This document shows, piece after piece, positions 25,763 through 32,903 of a stretch of 54,991 bases of DNA (position 1 is its first letter; every line of letters begins with the position of its first letter). The notes below the pieces were generated by a model. The model saw only the letters and a program-made list of their open reading frames with translations. It had not been told where the DNA came from and ran no database searches. Source of the stretch: Pseudomonas sp. 30_B (lineage in GTDB: Bacteria > Pseudomonadota > Gammaproteobacteria > Pseudomonadales > Pseudomonadaceae); assembly GCF_017491605.1 (NCBI RefSeq), contig NZ_JAFGYY010000021.1, positions 47,327-102,317 on the forward strand, given 5' to 3'. A program made the translations under genes and the position numbers.

Positions 25763-25879
25763 AACGAAACAGTGATCAGTGGGTTATCCGACGTGTTACA
25801 GGGTCGTCGGTCGGCCCCGCCGGGCCGTTTGCGGGTGGCCTCCTCCGTCGGCTCAAACCGCAAAACGGCCCTGGCGGAC
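25763..25879. promoter_or_regulatory. Intergenic hairpin, candidate phage origin or packaging signal
   Basis: The only gene-free gap in the late phage module lies here. A long stem pairs gggccgtttgcgg (25822-25834) with ccgcaaaacggccc (25858-25871), with one bulged base and a 23-base loop. Filamentous phages keep their replication origin and packaging hairpin in such a gap. The function is inferred from position and structure. Confidence 0.5.
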
Positions 25880-27082
25880 TCACCACAGGAACCTGCCCTT
25901 CTCGTAGGGGATGACGGTCACCGAAGGGCCTGCCGGCTGCGCATCGGCTTGCAGGGGCTGGCTGGACACCTGCGGAGGTGGCGTCGGCGCCATCGACTGC
26001 TGCGGCCCGAGGCGTGGGTCGAGGCCGTTGCGGTCCGGGAGCGAGGGATCGAAGTAACCGTCTCTGGCGACCGTCATGCAGAAGTCAAAGGCCGTGGCGA
26101 CCTTGGTGCCCTGCTGCGTGTAGCACTGGCAGGAGCGCCCCTCCTTCACCGTATGTTCCGGTCGCCGGGCCACAAGGCGTGGGTCGCTGGTGGACAGGCA
26201 ATACAGCCGCGGGTGGCTGACCGGCTTGGTCAGTTCGTCGTACACCGGAGCTGATGAGGGGATGTCGGGGACGCGGGGCTTTCGGCGCTCGAGGTACTGC
26301 GCAGGAGTGACGACCCTGGCCTCGCCGTCGCCCGTGGGCTTGATCAGGGAGGTAACCGCCGACGACACCTGATCGACTACGCCCTTGTCGGCGCCGTTCG
26401 GGGCCGTGGCGCCGGTCGCCGCGCTGGCCGGGGTGGCGGTCTTGCTGCCTTCCGCATAGCGCTCGTAGGCGCGGTACACCATGAAGGCCGCGCCGATGAT
26501 CACGGCCAGCGCCAGGATCATTTTCTTCGGCGGCTTGAAGGCGAAGTGGTGATTGGCCTTGGTGCTGGTGTAAACGCCGAAGTACTTCTTATCGAGCTTG
26601 AGCGTGGTCTTGTCGGCGTCCTTGAAGCTGGTCTTCTTCTCCACCGCTTCGATCACGGCTTCGGATTCGAAGCGCAGCAACTGCTGGCTCTTGAACACCC
26701 GCCAGTAGTGGATGTGACCGTTGCACAGGCGGCGCAGGTGCACGTCGATGTAGCGCGGGTCCTGGGTCACCAGATGCACTTCGTGGCCTTGGTGGCGCAT
26801 GGTCTCGAAACGGCTGATATGCTCCGGCGGTTTCTGCCGGGGATCACGAACGCCGAACCAGCCCTGAGCTTCGTCGACGACGATGATGGCGTCGTGGGGC
26901 AGCTCGTACCATTTGTACGGGTCGTCGAACTCGAACCACGCCGCCTGCAGCTGATCGGTCTTGAGGTCAGCGATGTTGTGGTAGTAGACCACCCGCCCTT
27001 CCTTGTGGGCCTTTTGGTCGATTTCGCGAATGGTGTTGAGGGTCTTGCCGTGGCCGGGTTTGCCGGTGCGGATATAGAGCAT
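25880..27082 (-). CDS. zot: Zot-type phage assembly ATPase (pI-like)
   Basis: This 400-residue protein has a Walker A motif GKPGHGKT (about 7-14) and Walker B IIVVDEAQ, followed by a membrane helix (about 193-211) and a periplasmic tail. This is the zonula-occludens-toxin domain of filamentous phages, the inner-membrane motor (gp I) that drives virion assembly and export. Its place after the DUF2523 gene is that of PA0726 in Pf4. The start ATG gives MLYIRTGKPGHGKT directly, so it is not in doubt. Confidence 0.92.
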   Translation of the reverse strand: MLYIRTGKPGHGKTLNTIREIDQKAHKEGRVVYYHNIADLKTDQLQAAWFEFDDPYKWYELPHDAIIVVDEAQGWFGVRDPRQKPPEHISRFETMRHQGHEVHLVTQDPRYIDVHLRRLCNGHIHYWRVFKSQQLLRFESEAVIEAVEKKTSFKDADKTTLKLDKKYFGVYTSTKANHHFAFKPPKKMILALAVIIGAAFMVYRAYERYAEGSKTATPASAATGATAPNGADKGVVDQVSSAVTSLIKPTGDGEARVVTPAQYLERRKPRVPDIPSSAPVYDELTKPVSHPRLYCLSTSDPRLVARRPEHTVKEGRSCQCYTQQGTKVATAFDFCMTVARDGYFDPSLPDRNGLDPRLGPQQSMAPTPPPQVSSQPLQADAQPAGPSVTVIPYEKGRFLW

Positions 27083-27093
27083 GGCCGTTCCCC

Positions 27094-27423
27094 TTACGCG
27101 TCGATGTAGTCGCGGCCTGGGGGATTCCAGACCTGTTTGCGTTTGCGGTCGGCGGCCTTATCCAGCCCCGAGAGCACCATGCGGGTGACCACGGCGGCCA
27201 GGAACATGTTGATGGCTACATCAATATTGGCCAGCCCGAGGATCTGCTGGATTGGCAAGGCAGCGCCGCCCATCTTCGATTGCACGTAGCTGCGCACCTG
27301 ATCGAGCAGCAGGTTGGAGCCGACATAGGCGACGAAGCCGACGCCGAGCATGCGCATGACCATCTTCACCAGCGGGCCGACGATCATGATCAGCAGTTGC
27401 ACCAAGAACAGGTATTGCATCAT
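27094..27423 (-). CDS. DUF2523 membrane protein, probable minor coat protein (pVI-like)
   Basis: This 109-residue protein has three hydrophobic segments (about 3-20, 25-40 and 75-90) and a basic C-terminus. DUF2523 proteins sit between the adsorption protein and Zot in Pf and CTX phages and are thought to be the gp VI-like minor virion protein. The start overlaps the stop of the adsorption protein gene (ATGATG), so the two are coupled. Confidence 0.83.
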   Translation of the reverse strand: MMQYLFLVQLLIMIVGPLVKMVMRMLGVGFVAYVGSNLLLDQVRSYVQSKMGGAALPIQQILGLANIDVAINMFLAAVVTRMVLSGLDKAADRKRKQVWNPPGRDYIDA

Positions 27424-28877
27424 TCACCTCCAAAGGCGCGGCCCACGTAGAGCGCGCAGAACACACTGGTGCCGATGAGGATCAGCACGCCAAGATCGGA
27501 AGCGGCAGAGCACAGCGGTTCATAGCTGAGCGAGAAGCTGCGGCCACCGTTGGTTTTCAGGGAAAAGGTCTTGTCGGGCGGGCAACTGGAAGGCAGGAAG
27601 CGCGCACCGCTATCGAGGAAGGACGGCGCCTGTATTTCGCTGTCCTGAGCGAGTTCGAACTTGTCGCCCTTCACGGCGGCCTCGATTTCGCCCTTGTGTT
27701 TGTCGAAGTCGCCCTGCTCTTCCACCTCGCAGCGCAGCTGCTTCTGCTGCTGGACCATGGCGCAGTCGATGGCGTCGCCCGAGCACTGCACCGGCACATC
27801 ACAATCGTCGGTGCCGGAGGCTTCGCGTTCGGGCTCCTCCTCTTCTTCCTTGTCTTCCTCGCCGGGCTTGTCGCTGGCCTTGCAGCCGGTGCCCGTACAG
27901 GTGGAGGACTCACCGCCGGAGGTGCCATCGGCATTGGTCTTGCTGGTGCCGTTGGTGACGCTGGTGGTGGTGGAGCAGGCATTAACGCCGGTGCAATTCG
28001 TTGTGGTGGTCGTGGTCGTGGTGCTGGTGGTCGAGGAACCGTCACTGGCCGTCTGTTCGGCGACCTCGGTCTTGGTCTCGGTTTCCTTCTTGGTCGGGCT
28101 GGGCTTGCCCTCCTTGCAGCCGAACACGCCGTTGACCTCGCCGCACTGCATGTTGCCCGGCTCCTTGAAGGTATCCGTGGCAAGGCAGCTGTAATGCACA
28201 CGCCCTTCGGCGTCGGTGACCTTGTTGGTGCACTCGTTGGCCTTCTCGCGGGTGGGCAGAGTGGCGGGCGGCGTGTTGGGCGTGGGGTCGGTGTTCGGGC
28301 ATTCGACACCGTTGCCCTTGTAGCGGAAGACGCAGAAGCCGGAGTTCTGATCGCCGCCTTCCATGAAGCGGTAACAGCGGCTCGGAGCTTCGCCGGTCGA
28401 GGCGTACTGGCAGGCGTTCTGGCACAGGCTACCCGGCGGCTCGGTGCGGGTGTTTTGCAGAACGACGCCACCCTCGCTCAGGGTGCCGATCTTGTGTTGA
28501 TGATCAACCATCTGGCCGATGGTCGATTCGCACTTGCTGGGTTCGGGCGCCTTACAGCCGCCTATCGTCGTGTCATAAGTGTAATTGGGAGGGCAGCTAT
28601 CACCCCGGCGCTGAAAATAGCCATTCGCCCCGGTACTAACGCCATTCTTGTCCTTGCCTAAGCAGTTCGCCCCCAGACCACTGGGCTCGAAATTCACCCC
28701 TGCATGGAAACGCCCCAAGGAAGTGGTCCACGCAATGCAACCAGCCTCCGCAGACGCCCATTGCCCAGGAGCGTTGCCCACCCAGTAGTAAGTCGTTGCC
28801 GCGTTCGCCAGTTGCGAGAAAGAAGCCAGCAACGGCAGCCAAACCAAAATCGCGATATACAGCCGGCGCGCAGACAC
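27420..28877 (-). CDS. Phage adsorption protein (pIII-like, CoaA)
   Basis: A 485-residue exported protein with a signal peptide (ending SQLANA), a Cys-rich N-terminal part, a low-complexity Thr/Ser and Glu-rich linker (STTSTTTTTTTTNC, EEDKEEEEEPERE), and a C-terminal membrane helix (LGVLILIGTSVFCALYVG). This is the layout of gp III of filamentous phages, which binds the pilus and caps the virion. The open frame extends to 28940, but the GTG at 28877 gives the signal peptide directly and lies two bases after the stop of the 23-residue gene. Host range is set by this gene, so it is expected to vary between relatives. Confidence 0.87.
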   Translation of the reverse strand: MSARRLYIAILVWLPLLASFSQLANAATTYYWVGNAPGQWASAEAGCIAWTTSLGRFHAGVNFEPSGLGANCLGKDKNGVSTGANGYFQRRGDSCPPNYTYDTTIGGCKAPEPSKCESTIGQMVDHQHKIGTLSEGGVVLQNTRTEPPGSLCQNACQYASTGEAPSRCYRFMEGGDQNSGFCVFRYKGNGVECPNTDPTPNTPPATLPTREKANECTNKVTDAEGRVHYSCLATDTFKEPGNMQCGEVNGVFGCKEGKPSPTKKETETKTEVAEQTASDGSSTTSTTTTTTTTNCTGVNACSTTTSVTNGTSKTNADGTSGGESSTCTGTGCKASDKPGEEDKEEEEEPEREASGTDDCDVPVQCSGDAIDCAMVQQQKQLRCEVEEQGDFDKHKGEIEAAVKGDKFELAQDSEIQAPSFLDSGARFLPSSCPPDKTFSLKTNGGRSFSLSYEPLCSAASDLGVLILIGTSVFCALYVGRAFGGE

Positions 28878-28879
28878 GA

Positions 28880-28951
28880 TCAGACCCGCCCGAACAGGAC
28901 CACGGCGAACGCCAGGGTGGTGACGATGAGGACGAACCATTGGATGGACAT
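28880..28951 (-). CDS. 23-residue hydrophobic protein (pVII/pIX-like)
   Basis: The frame MSIQWFVLIVTTLAFAVVLF followed by GRV is nearly one single membrane helix. It lies between the coat protein terminator and the adsorption protein gene, coupled to the latter. Filamentous phages encode two tiny hydrophobic tip proteins (gp VII and IX, about 30 residues) in this neighbourhood, so a virion tip role is inferred. It is too short for standard gene callers. Confidence 0.7.
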   Translation of the reverse strand: MSIQWFVLIVTTLAFAVVLFGRV

Positions 28952-28972
28952 TGTTCGGACTCCAGAAGAAAG

Positions 28973-28992
28973 AACCCCGCCGGAGCGGGGTT
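28973..28992 (-). terminator. Central terminator after the major coat gene
   Basis: An 8-bp stem aaccccgc / gcggggtt with a 4-base loop is followed on the minus strand by ctttctt. A terminator right after the coat gene is standard in filamentous phages and allows high expression of the coat protein alone. Confidence 0.8.
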
Positions 28993-29023
28993 CGGTGCTT
29001 CGGCTATCGAGGCCGGGGCGGGG

Positions 29024-29266
29024 TTACAGGGCGCGGCGCATGTACTTGAACGCCGCGGCGGCGACCAGCACGGCGAACACGGCCCAACCGATGGTGTTGG
29101 TGTCATCGCCCGCGGTGGTCAGCGCACCAGTTGCTTCTGCCGGTACAGCGGCGTAGGCAGTGGCGGCCAGGGTGGAGCCGACGGCGGCGATGCCAACCAC
29201 GGCTTGGCGAGCGCGACGGCCGTAGCCGGAGGCGCGGTTTTGCAGCTGGGTTTTGAGTTGCTTCAT
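29024..29266 (-). CDS. Major coat protein (pVIII-like, CoaB)
   Basis: An 80-residue precursor with a long basic N-terminus (MKQLKTQLQNRASGYGRR), a hydrophobic signal, and cleavage at AYA before AVPAEATG. The mature 40-odd residue chain has a polar start, one membrane helix (AVFAVLVAAAAF) and a basic end (KYMRRAL), which is the plan of Pf coat proteins. It is followed by a strong terminator. Confidence 0.9.
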   Translation of the reverse strand: MKQLKTQLQNRASGYGRRARQAVVGIAAVGSTLAATAYAAVPAEATGALTTAGDDTNTIGWAVFAVLVAAAAFKYMRRAL

Positions 29267-29279
29267 GGGTATTTCCTCG

Positions 29280-29492
29280 CTACTTGAGCAGTCGTTTCAG
29301 GACCAGGAAGCCGAAGGCGATGCAGAACAGCGCGAGTACATCGCCGCGCAGTTCCGCCACCTGATCCCAGGTGAGTGCAGAGCCGAATAAGCTCTGCACT
29401 TCCTCGCCGGTGACAACGTGCAAGGTGCCGGTGCAGATGGCCGAACCATCGGCGCCAACCGCCCAACTGCCGTCACAGGCGAGAAAATTCAT
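29280..29492 (-). CDS. Small membrane protein of the coat module
   Basis: A 70-residue protein with a hydrophobic C-terminal helix (DVLALFCIAFGFLVLKRLLK) and a polar N-terminus with two Cys (LACDGS, AICTGT). It occupies the place of the small unassigned proteins between the ssDNA-binding protein and the coat protein in Pf phages. Its start overlaps the stop of the 28-residue gene upstream (ATGA), so both are coupled. Confidence 0.75.
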   Translation of the reverse strand: MNFLACDGSWAVGADGSAICTGTLHVVTGEEVQSLFGSALTWDQVAELRGDVLALFCIAFGFLVLKRLLK

Positions 29493-29575
29493 AGGAAGCG
29501 CGCCACGCCATCGACCAGGCCCCAGACGTAGCCAGTGGCGAGGCCCACGACGAAGAGGAAGAGGTACTTAGTCAT
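29489..29575 (-). CDS. 28-residue membrane protein of the coat module
   Basis: The frame MTKYLFLFVVGLATGYVWGL and an eight-residue tail form one predicted membrane helix. It sits 15 bases after the ssDNA-binding protein gene and overlaps the next start, so it belongs to the phage operon. A gggagcg precedes the ATG. It is similar in size to filamentous-phage tip proteins; the exact role is not known. Confidence 0.7.
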   Translation of the reverse strand: MTKYLFLFVVGLATGYVWGLVDGVARFL

Positions 29576-29590
29576 GGCCGCGCTCCCGAA

Positions 29591-30007
29591 TTAGCTCTTG
29601 GCCGAGTCGCCGGACTTATCGGCGGTGGGCTGTTGAGTGGGGCGCTGGACCTGCGGAGCAGCCGGACGCGCAGCAGGAGCGGGAGCGCTGGTTTCGTTGC
29701 CGACGGCCAACAGTTCGGTCAGCACCTGGGTGTTCTTGGTGTTGCCGAAGCGGTCCTTGGTCGGGCGCACCACGGTGGCGAACTTGCACAGCACCGGAGA
29801 GCCTTCGAAGACGATGCCGTCGAGCAGGGTCGGCTCGATGTCGTACTGGGTGATTTCGAAGCCACGGGCATTGCCGCGAGCGCCTTCGGGGATCGGGGAA
29901 ATCGCCTGGACGCTGGCGTAGATTTCGCCGGAGGTCTTGGAGGTGAAGGTGTCGGTCTGGGTGACCCACAGTTCAACTACGCCGCCAGTGGTCGCAAACA
30001 TGTTCAT
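29591..30007 (-). CDS. Pf1-type single-stranded DNA-binding protein (gV)
   Basis: A 138-residue protein whose start (MNMFATTGGVVELWVTQTDT) closely matches, from memory, the Pf1 ssDNA-binding protein, with the same KTGEIYAS-type and ITQYDIEPTLLDGIVFEG stretches and a Pro/Gln/Ala-rich, acidic tail. It coats the phage single strand and stops its conversion to the double-stranded form, handing it to the assembly complex. An agctcc-like (ggagct) site precedes the ATG. Confidence 0.93.
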   Translation of the reverse strand: MNMFATTGGVVELWVTQTDTFTSKTSGEIYASVQAISPIPEGARGNARGFEITQYDIEPTLLDGIVFEGSPVLCKFATVVRPTKDRFGNTKNTQVLTELLAVGNETSAPAPAARPAAPQVQRPTQQPTADKSGDSAKS

Positions 30008-30231
30008 GTGAAGCTCCTTTTGCCTTTTTCGGGCATGAGTTGGCCCGCTGCTGCAATGTGGGCGCGTAAGTGGCCGTTATTCAGCGGGGGTGGTGGTGCC
30101 TGGGTTTTACGGTGGTGCGGGTGGCGAGGTGGGAAACACCAAGGGCGCTGCCCTTGTCATCCCGCTCTCGCCGCCGAGGGCTCAGGAGCGCGGGGCGGTG
30201 AAGCTGCCCCTCACTCCCGAGCGGAGGCTAT

Positions 30232-30525
30232 TCAGGGGGGAGCGCGGTCAAGGGTGCGCTTCGCCCGGCGCTCCGTTTGACCGAACGGGAAAGCGCGTTC
30301 GGACAAGCCGGTGCGGCGGCCCCTGACCGGGGAAGTCTTGGCGCAGGCGATGGCCAGTGCGAGAAGCAGCACGGTGATCGTGCGCAGAGTGCCGTCCGGG
30401 TCGGGGAACGTCAGTTCGTCTTCCGGGGCTTTCTTCGGGGGCTCGGCAACCGCTGCTGCGAACATCAGCAGTACACCCAGCGGCCCAAAGAAGATGAGCA
30501 GCGAACCGAAGAGGTCATCAGACAT
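30232..30525 (-). CDS. Small phage membrane protein of unknown role
   Basis: A 97-residue protein with two hydrophobic stretches (LLIFFGPLGVLLMFAAAVAE and ITVLLLALAIACA) divided by an acidic loop, and a basic tail. It follows the 110-residue gene by three bases. The position fits the unassigned early genes of Pf phages (PA0719 region). The C-terminal third runs into sequence that looks non-coding, so the end is less certain than the start. The 224 bases beyond it, up to the ssDNA-binding protein gene, hold no gene and may carry its promoter. Confidence 0.6.
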   Translation of the reverse strand: MSDDLFGSLLIFFGPLGVLLMFAAAVAEPPKKAPEDELTFPDPDGTLRTITVLLLALAIACAKTSPVRGRRTGLSERAFPFGQTERRAKRTLDRAPP

Positions 30526-31009
30526 GGCTCAGCTCTCCAGCTCGAAGGGTTCGCGCACGGGGACGAAAGGCGTCGGCCTGCCGCTGTCGTAGACAACGTG
30601 CCAGTACTTCGGCGGACGGAGCGCGGGCATGTGTTTGTCGCAGGTAAAGCCCCGTTCCACCCGGTACGTCGAGTGGATCGAGCGCCACACTCCCGCGACC
30701 AGCGCCATCGTGGTAACGACCGTGAAGACCCGCGTAGGGCGGCACTCGGTGCAGGGTGTGGATTGGGAGGCTGCGGGCTTCGCCAGTTCGCGACGGGACC
30801 AGCAGACAGAGCAGTCGCAATTCTCGGGATGCGGTTGGTGCAGGTACTTGCTCGGAAGCATCGGCGGGCACCTCCCCTTCGAAGCTCTGTTGAAGGCGGA
30901 AGACCAGTTCGGCGTTCAGGGAACGGAGAGACGCTTCGGCGGCTTGCTCAACCTGGGCGCGGAGGGCCGGGGGCATACGGAGCTTGAATTGCGGATCAGT
31001 GCGGCTCAT
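30518..31009 (-). CDS. Arc-family DNA-binding protein with long C-terminal extension
   Basis: The first 45 residues (MSRTDPQFKLRMPPALRAQV, then the turn SLRSLNAELVFRL) form a ribbon-helix-helix Arc-type domain, common in Pf phages. The start overlaps the upstream regulator's stop (ATGA). The frame then stays open for over 100 further residues that overlap the 110-residue gene entirely and look non-native. Either a natural long form exists or a stop has been lost by mutation. DNA-binding function is well supported; the length is not. Confidence 0.6.
   Translation of the reverse strand: MSRTDPQFKLRMPPALRAQVEQAAEASLRSLNAELVFRLQQSFEGEVPADASEQVPAPTASRELRLLCLLVPSRTGEARSLPIHTLHRVPPYAGLHGRYHDGAGRGSVALDPLDVPGGTGLYLRQTHARAPSAEVLARCLRQRQADAFRPRARTLRAGELSHV
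30529..30861 (-). CDS. Cys-containing phage protein, single membrane segment
   Basis: This 110-residue protein has a Cys-rich start (PENCDCSVCW, PCTEC), a hydrophobic stretch (VFTVVTTMALVAGVW) and a Pro-rich C-terminus. The Cys spacing suggests a small metal site. A strong ribosome-binding site (ggggagg) precedes the ATG, which supports this frame over the overlapping tail of the Arc-type gene. It lies among the early Pf genes of unknown function. Confidence 0.7.
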   Translation of the reverse strand: MLPSKYLHQPHPENCDCSVCWSRRELAKPAASQSTPCTECRPTRVFTVVTTMALVAGVWRSIHSTYRVERGFTCDKHMPALRPPKYWHVVYDSGRPTPFVPVREPFELES

Positions 31010-31221
31010 GCGGTCCACTCCTGTTCCAGCAACCAAGTACGGAGCAGCGCGCTGTTGACCATGCGCAGCTTGCCCAGCTTCACGGATGGGAGGACGCCCC
31101 GGTAAACCCAGGCGCGGGCGGTGCCAAAGGTGACGCCGTTGCGCTCCGCCCACTTCTCGATGGGCTCCACGTCCTGTTGCGGCCCTACCAGGGCGCTGGG
31201 GTTCAGCTCTTCCAGTTCCAT
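31006..31221 (-). CDS. AlpA/excisionase-like DNA-binding regulator
   Basis: The core (EKWAERNGVTFGTARAWVYRG with PSVKLGKLRMV) is a winged-helix HTH_17 type fold used by excisionases and AlpA activators. The gene is first in the minus-strand phage operon and divergent from the repressor at 31339, the position of the excisionase/activator in Pf phages. I take the ATG at 31221 (71 residues) because cggaacg precedes it; ATGs at 31242 and 31260 are possible. It is expected to promote excision and lytic gene expression. Confidence 0.75.
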   Translation of the reverse strand: MELEELNPSALVGPQQDVEPIEKWAERNGVTFGTARAWVYRGVLPSVKLGKLRMVNSALLRTWLLEQEWTA

Positions 31222-31263
31222 GCTCGTTCCGTCACTATTCATTCCAATGGCCAAACACATCCA

Positions 31264-31318
31264 GTGAAATAGTTGCACTGGAATATGGCCACTATATTTT
31301 CCAGTGGAACTATTTCAC
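31264..31318. promoter_or_regulatory. Inverted-repeat operator between regulator and repressor
   Basis: The arms gtgaaatagttgcactgg (31264-31281) and ccagtggaactatttcac (31301-31318) are inverted copies with one mismatch, separated by an AT-rich 19-base spacer that likely holds promoter elements (actatatttt). Each arm also has an inner ccagtg/cactgg dyad. This is a convincing repressor operator that would control both divergent genes. Confidence 0.75.
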
Positions 31319-31338
31319 AAGAGCCTTGTTAGACCTTT

Positions 31339-31608
31339 ATGGAATCAATCCAGAATAGAGCTAGAACGTTAATTTCTAAGGCGGGCATGGATCGACTAGT
31401 GAAGGAAAGCGAAATTGGCTTCCAACGCTGGCACAGCGTTCGCTTCAAAAACGTTCGAATGAGCACAGAGGAACTGGAGGTACTTCAGGCACTGTTCCCG
31501 AGCTATCGCCTTTGGCTAATCTGCGGCGAAATCGCCCCAGAGATCGGGCAGACCAGCCCCGAGTACGATGAAGCCAACTCAAAATTGCCCAATCAGAACG
31601 CGGGATAG
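31339..31608 (+). CDS. Prophage repressor (C-type DNA-binding protein)
   Basis: This 89-residue protein has a helix-turn-helix-like N-terminal half (SIQNRARTLISKAGMDRLVK) and a conserved end (RLWLICGEIAPEIGQTSPEY) that I recognise from small Pseudomonas phage repressors. It is divergent from the excisionase-like gene with the operator between them. It should keep the lytic operon silent and repress itself. Confidence 0.8.
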   Translation: MESIQNRARTLISKAGMDRLVKESEIGFQRWHSVRFKNVRMSTEELEVLQALFPSYRLWLICGEIAPEIGQTSPEYDEANSKLPNQNAG

Positions 31609-31663
31609 CGATCACTAAAGAAGTAGCATTGCGCTGGTATGCCCAACGGAAGGGAGGCAAGAA

Positions 31664-32230
31664 ATGAAAGCAGATAGGGACGACGCTCCGTCATATCTTC
31701 GCCAGGGTGGCTTTAAAAAGACGGCAAAAATATGGGCAATCCCCGTTTTCCTCGGCACCTGCATTGCACTAGGGCTACTGCAGGTCGGCAGCTCTCTCTT
31801 GCTCAAGAACACCGTCCAAAGCCTTGCTCATACCCCGCCCCCACAAGCAGCCCCTGCGGCGAAGATTAGCTACTCGGCACCGGTCAACGATCAGGACAAG
31901 TGGGATCGGGTTGTGGAAGAGCAGCTACGTCGAGACAACCCACAGGCACTGATTCAAACGCCAACCGACGTAGGTCCGAAAACTGCCCCCAGGCAAACCG
32001 TTTTCCACGACCAAAACTACGTACCACGTGGTGCAGACAACGTGGTCTCATTCCACACTGAGCCTGAGCTGTACAAGCCCCATGAGCCCGCTCAGCAGAG
32101 TGTCAGAGTCACCGTTGTCGGCGAGACTCAGAGCATGAAAGAGAAGGCCTGCTGGCCCTCGAAAGAGGGCAGCGTAGAAAAGCGAAACTGTAAATTTGAC
32201 GTCGGCCTGAATTATCGAGATCGGAATTAG
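31664..32230 (+). CDS. Prophage cargo membrane protein, unknown function
   Basis: A 188-residue protein with one membrane helix (about 21-45, AKIWAIPVFLGTCIALGLLQ) and a large, probably periplasmic part with a single Cys pair (KACWPSKEGSVEKRNCKF). A strong ribosome-binding site (gggagg) precedes the ATG. It follows the repressor on the plus strand by 55 bases, the place where Pf prophages carry exclusion or defence genes. No homologue is recognised; superinfection exclusion is one possibility. Confidence 0.6.
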   Translation: MKADRDDAPSYLRQGGFKKTAKIWAIPVFLGTCIALGLLQVGSSLLLKNTVQSLAHTPPPQAAPAAKISYSAPVNDQDKWDRVVEEQLRRDNPQALIQTPTDVGPKTAPRQTVFHDQNYVPRGADNVVSFHTEPELYKPHEPAQQSVRVTVVGETQSMKEKACWPSKEGSVEKRNCKFDVGLNYRDRN

Positions 32231-32417
32231 CCGAGACAGCCGTCTCAATCTGTCAAAAAATGTAGTAATCAACGAGCCGGAAAAACACAAACTCTACCTA
32301 AAAGCCTGTGAGCAATCGATCAATACGCCACATTGAGACGGCCTAGAATAGAGGTTTCAAGAATCAGACTCCCTTCGCTTATGGCCCAAAGCGGACTTCA
32401 AGAGAGCCATATAACAA
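32231..32417. other. Gene-free region in the right prophage arm
   Basis: I see no gene in these bases. An inverted pair (gagacagccgtctcaa around 32232, and cattgagacgg around 32332) may form a hairpin, but no clear function can be read. Confidence 0.4.
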
Positions 32418-32443
32418 AAGGCCGCATCGATAGATGCGGCCTT
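32418..32443 (-). terminator. Terminator of the right SutA-like gene
   Basis: The stem aaggccgcatc / gatgcggcctt is followed on the minus strand by ttttgtt, 16 bases after the small gene's stop. Confidence 0.85.
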
Positions 32444-32459
32444 CTCCATATCAGGAGGA

Positions 32460-32627
32460 TCAAGCCTCCGGCTTTTTATTGCCTATGGTCCACTCGGTCC
32501 GCTTGAAGGGCTCCTTACGGCCGTACCTGCCGGCCGGAATTTCCTGAATCTCTCCGCCCTTAGAAAGAAATGCTGAAATTTTCTTATCCAGCTCCGAACG
32601 CGCGGTTTTGATTTCTGAATTGGACAT
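32460..32627 (-). CDS. 55-residue SutA-like small protein (right cassette)
   Basis: This small gene starts at an ATG with aggtg upstream and ends at its own terminator. The product has the core SAFLSKGGEIQEIPAG at about 18-33 and KRTEW near 42-46, aligned without gaps to the paralogue at 22448-22618 (shared RSE, KI, FLS, GGEIQEI, AG, KR.EW). It also resembles the SutA core. Like its paralogue it is divergent from a cold-shock gene. Two diverged copies kept at both ends of one prophage argue for a selected role, perhaps in slow growth or cold. Confidence 0.75.
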   Translation of the reverse strand: MSNSEIKTARSELDKKISAFLSKGGEIQEIPAGRYGRKEPFKRTEWTIGNKKPEA

Positions 32628-32903
32628 CAGTTCACCTGAGGTGATGAGCCACCACGTTGGTGGCTAGCGGTCCACTATACGCACATATTGTGCTCATTCC
32701 CGACCGTCCGACCGATACCTGCAAATTCTTGAGATTTCCCTATCTATTTCCTGCAAAGTCTGTATGGTGACCTTCTGCCTGCTCGGTTTAGCGGCACCGA
32801 TCGATGTTTTGTCTTCGTGATGCTCCATCTTTGCGGCCCCTCTTCACTTCGCATCCAGTCATACCTTGCATGTTGCATGGCATGAACTTTTTGGAGATTC
32901 ATC
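32628..32903 (+). promoter_or_regulatory. Promoter and long leader of cold-shock gene 2
   Basis: It holds no gene. The motif cctgctcggtttagcggcac starts at 32778, 126 bases before the ATG at 32904, with a possible -10 (tatggt) near 32763. The same arrangement precedes the left cold-shock gene. The conserved distance suggests a structured 5' untranslated region of about 130 bases. Confidence 0.6.

Noticed and set aside
28878..28940. N-terminal extension of the adsorption protein to 28940
   Set aside because: It overlaps the 23-residue gene in another frame and places a basic tail before the signal peptide; the GTG at 28877 fits better.
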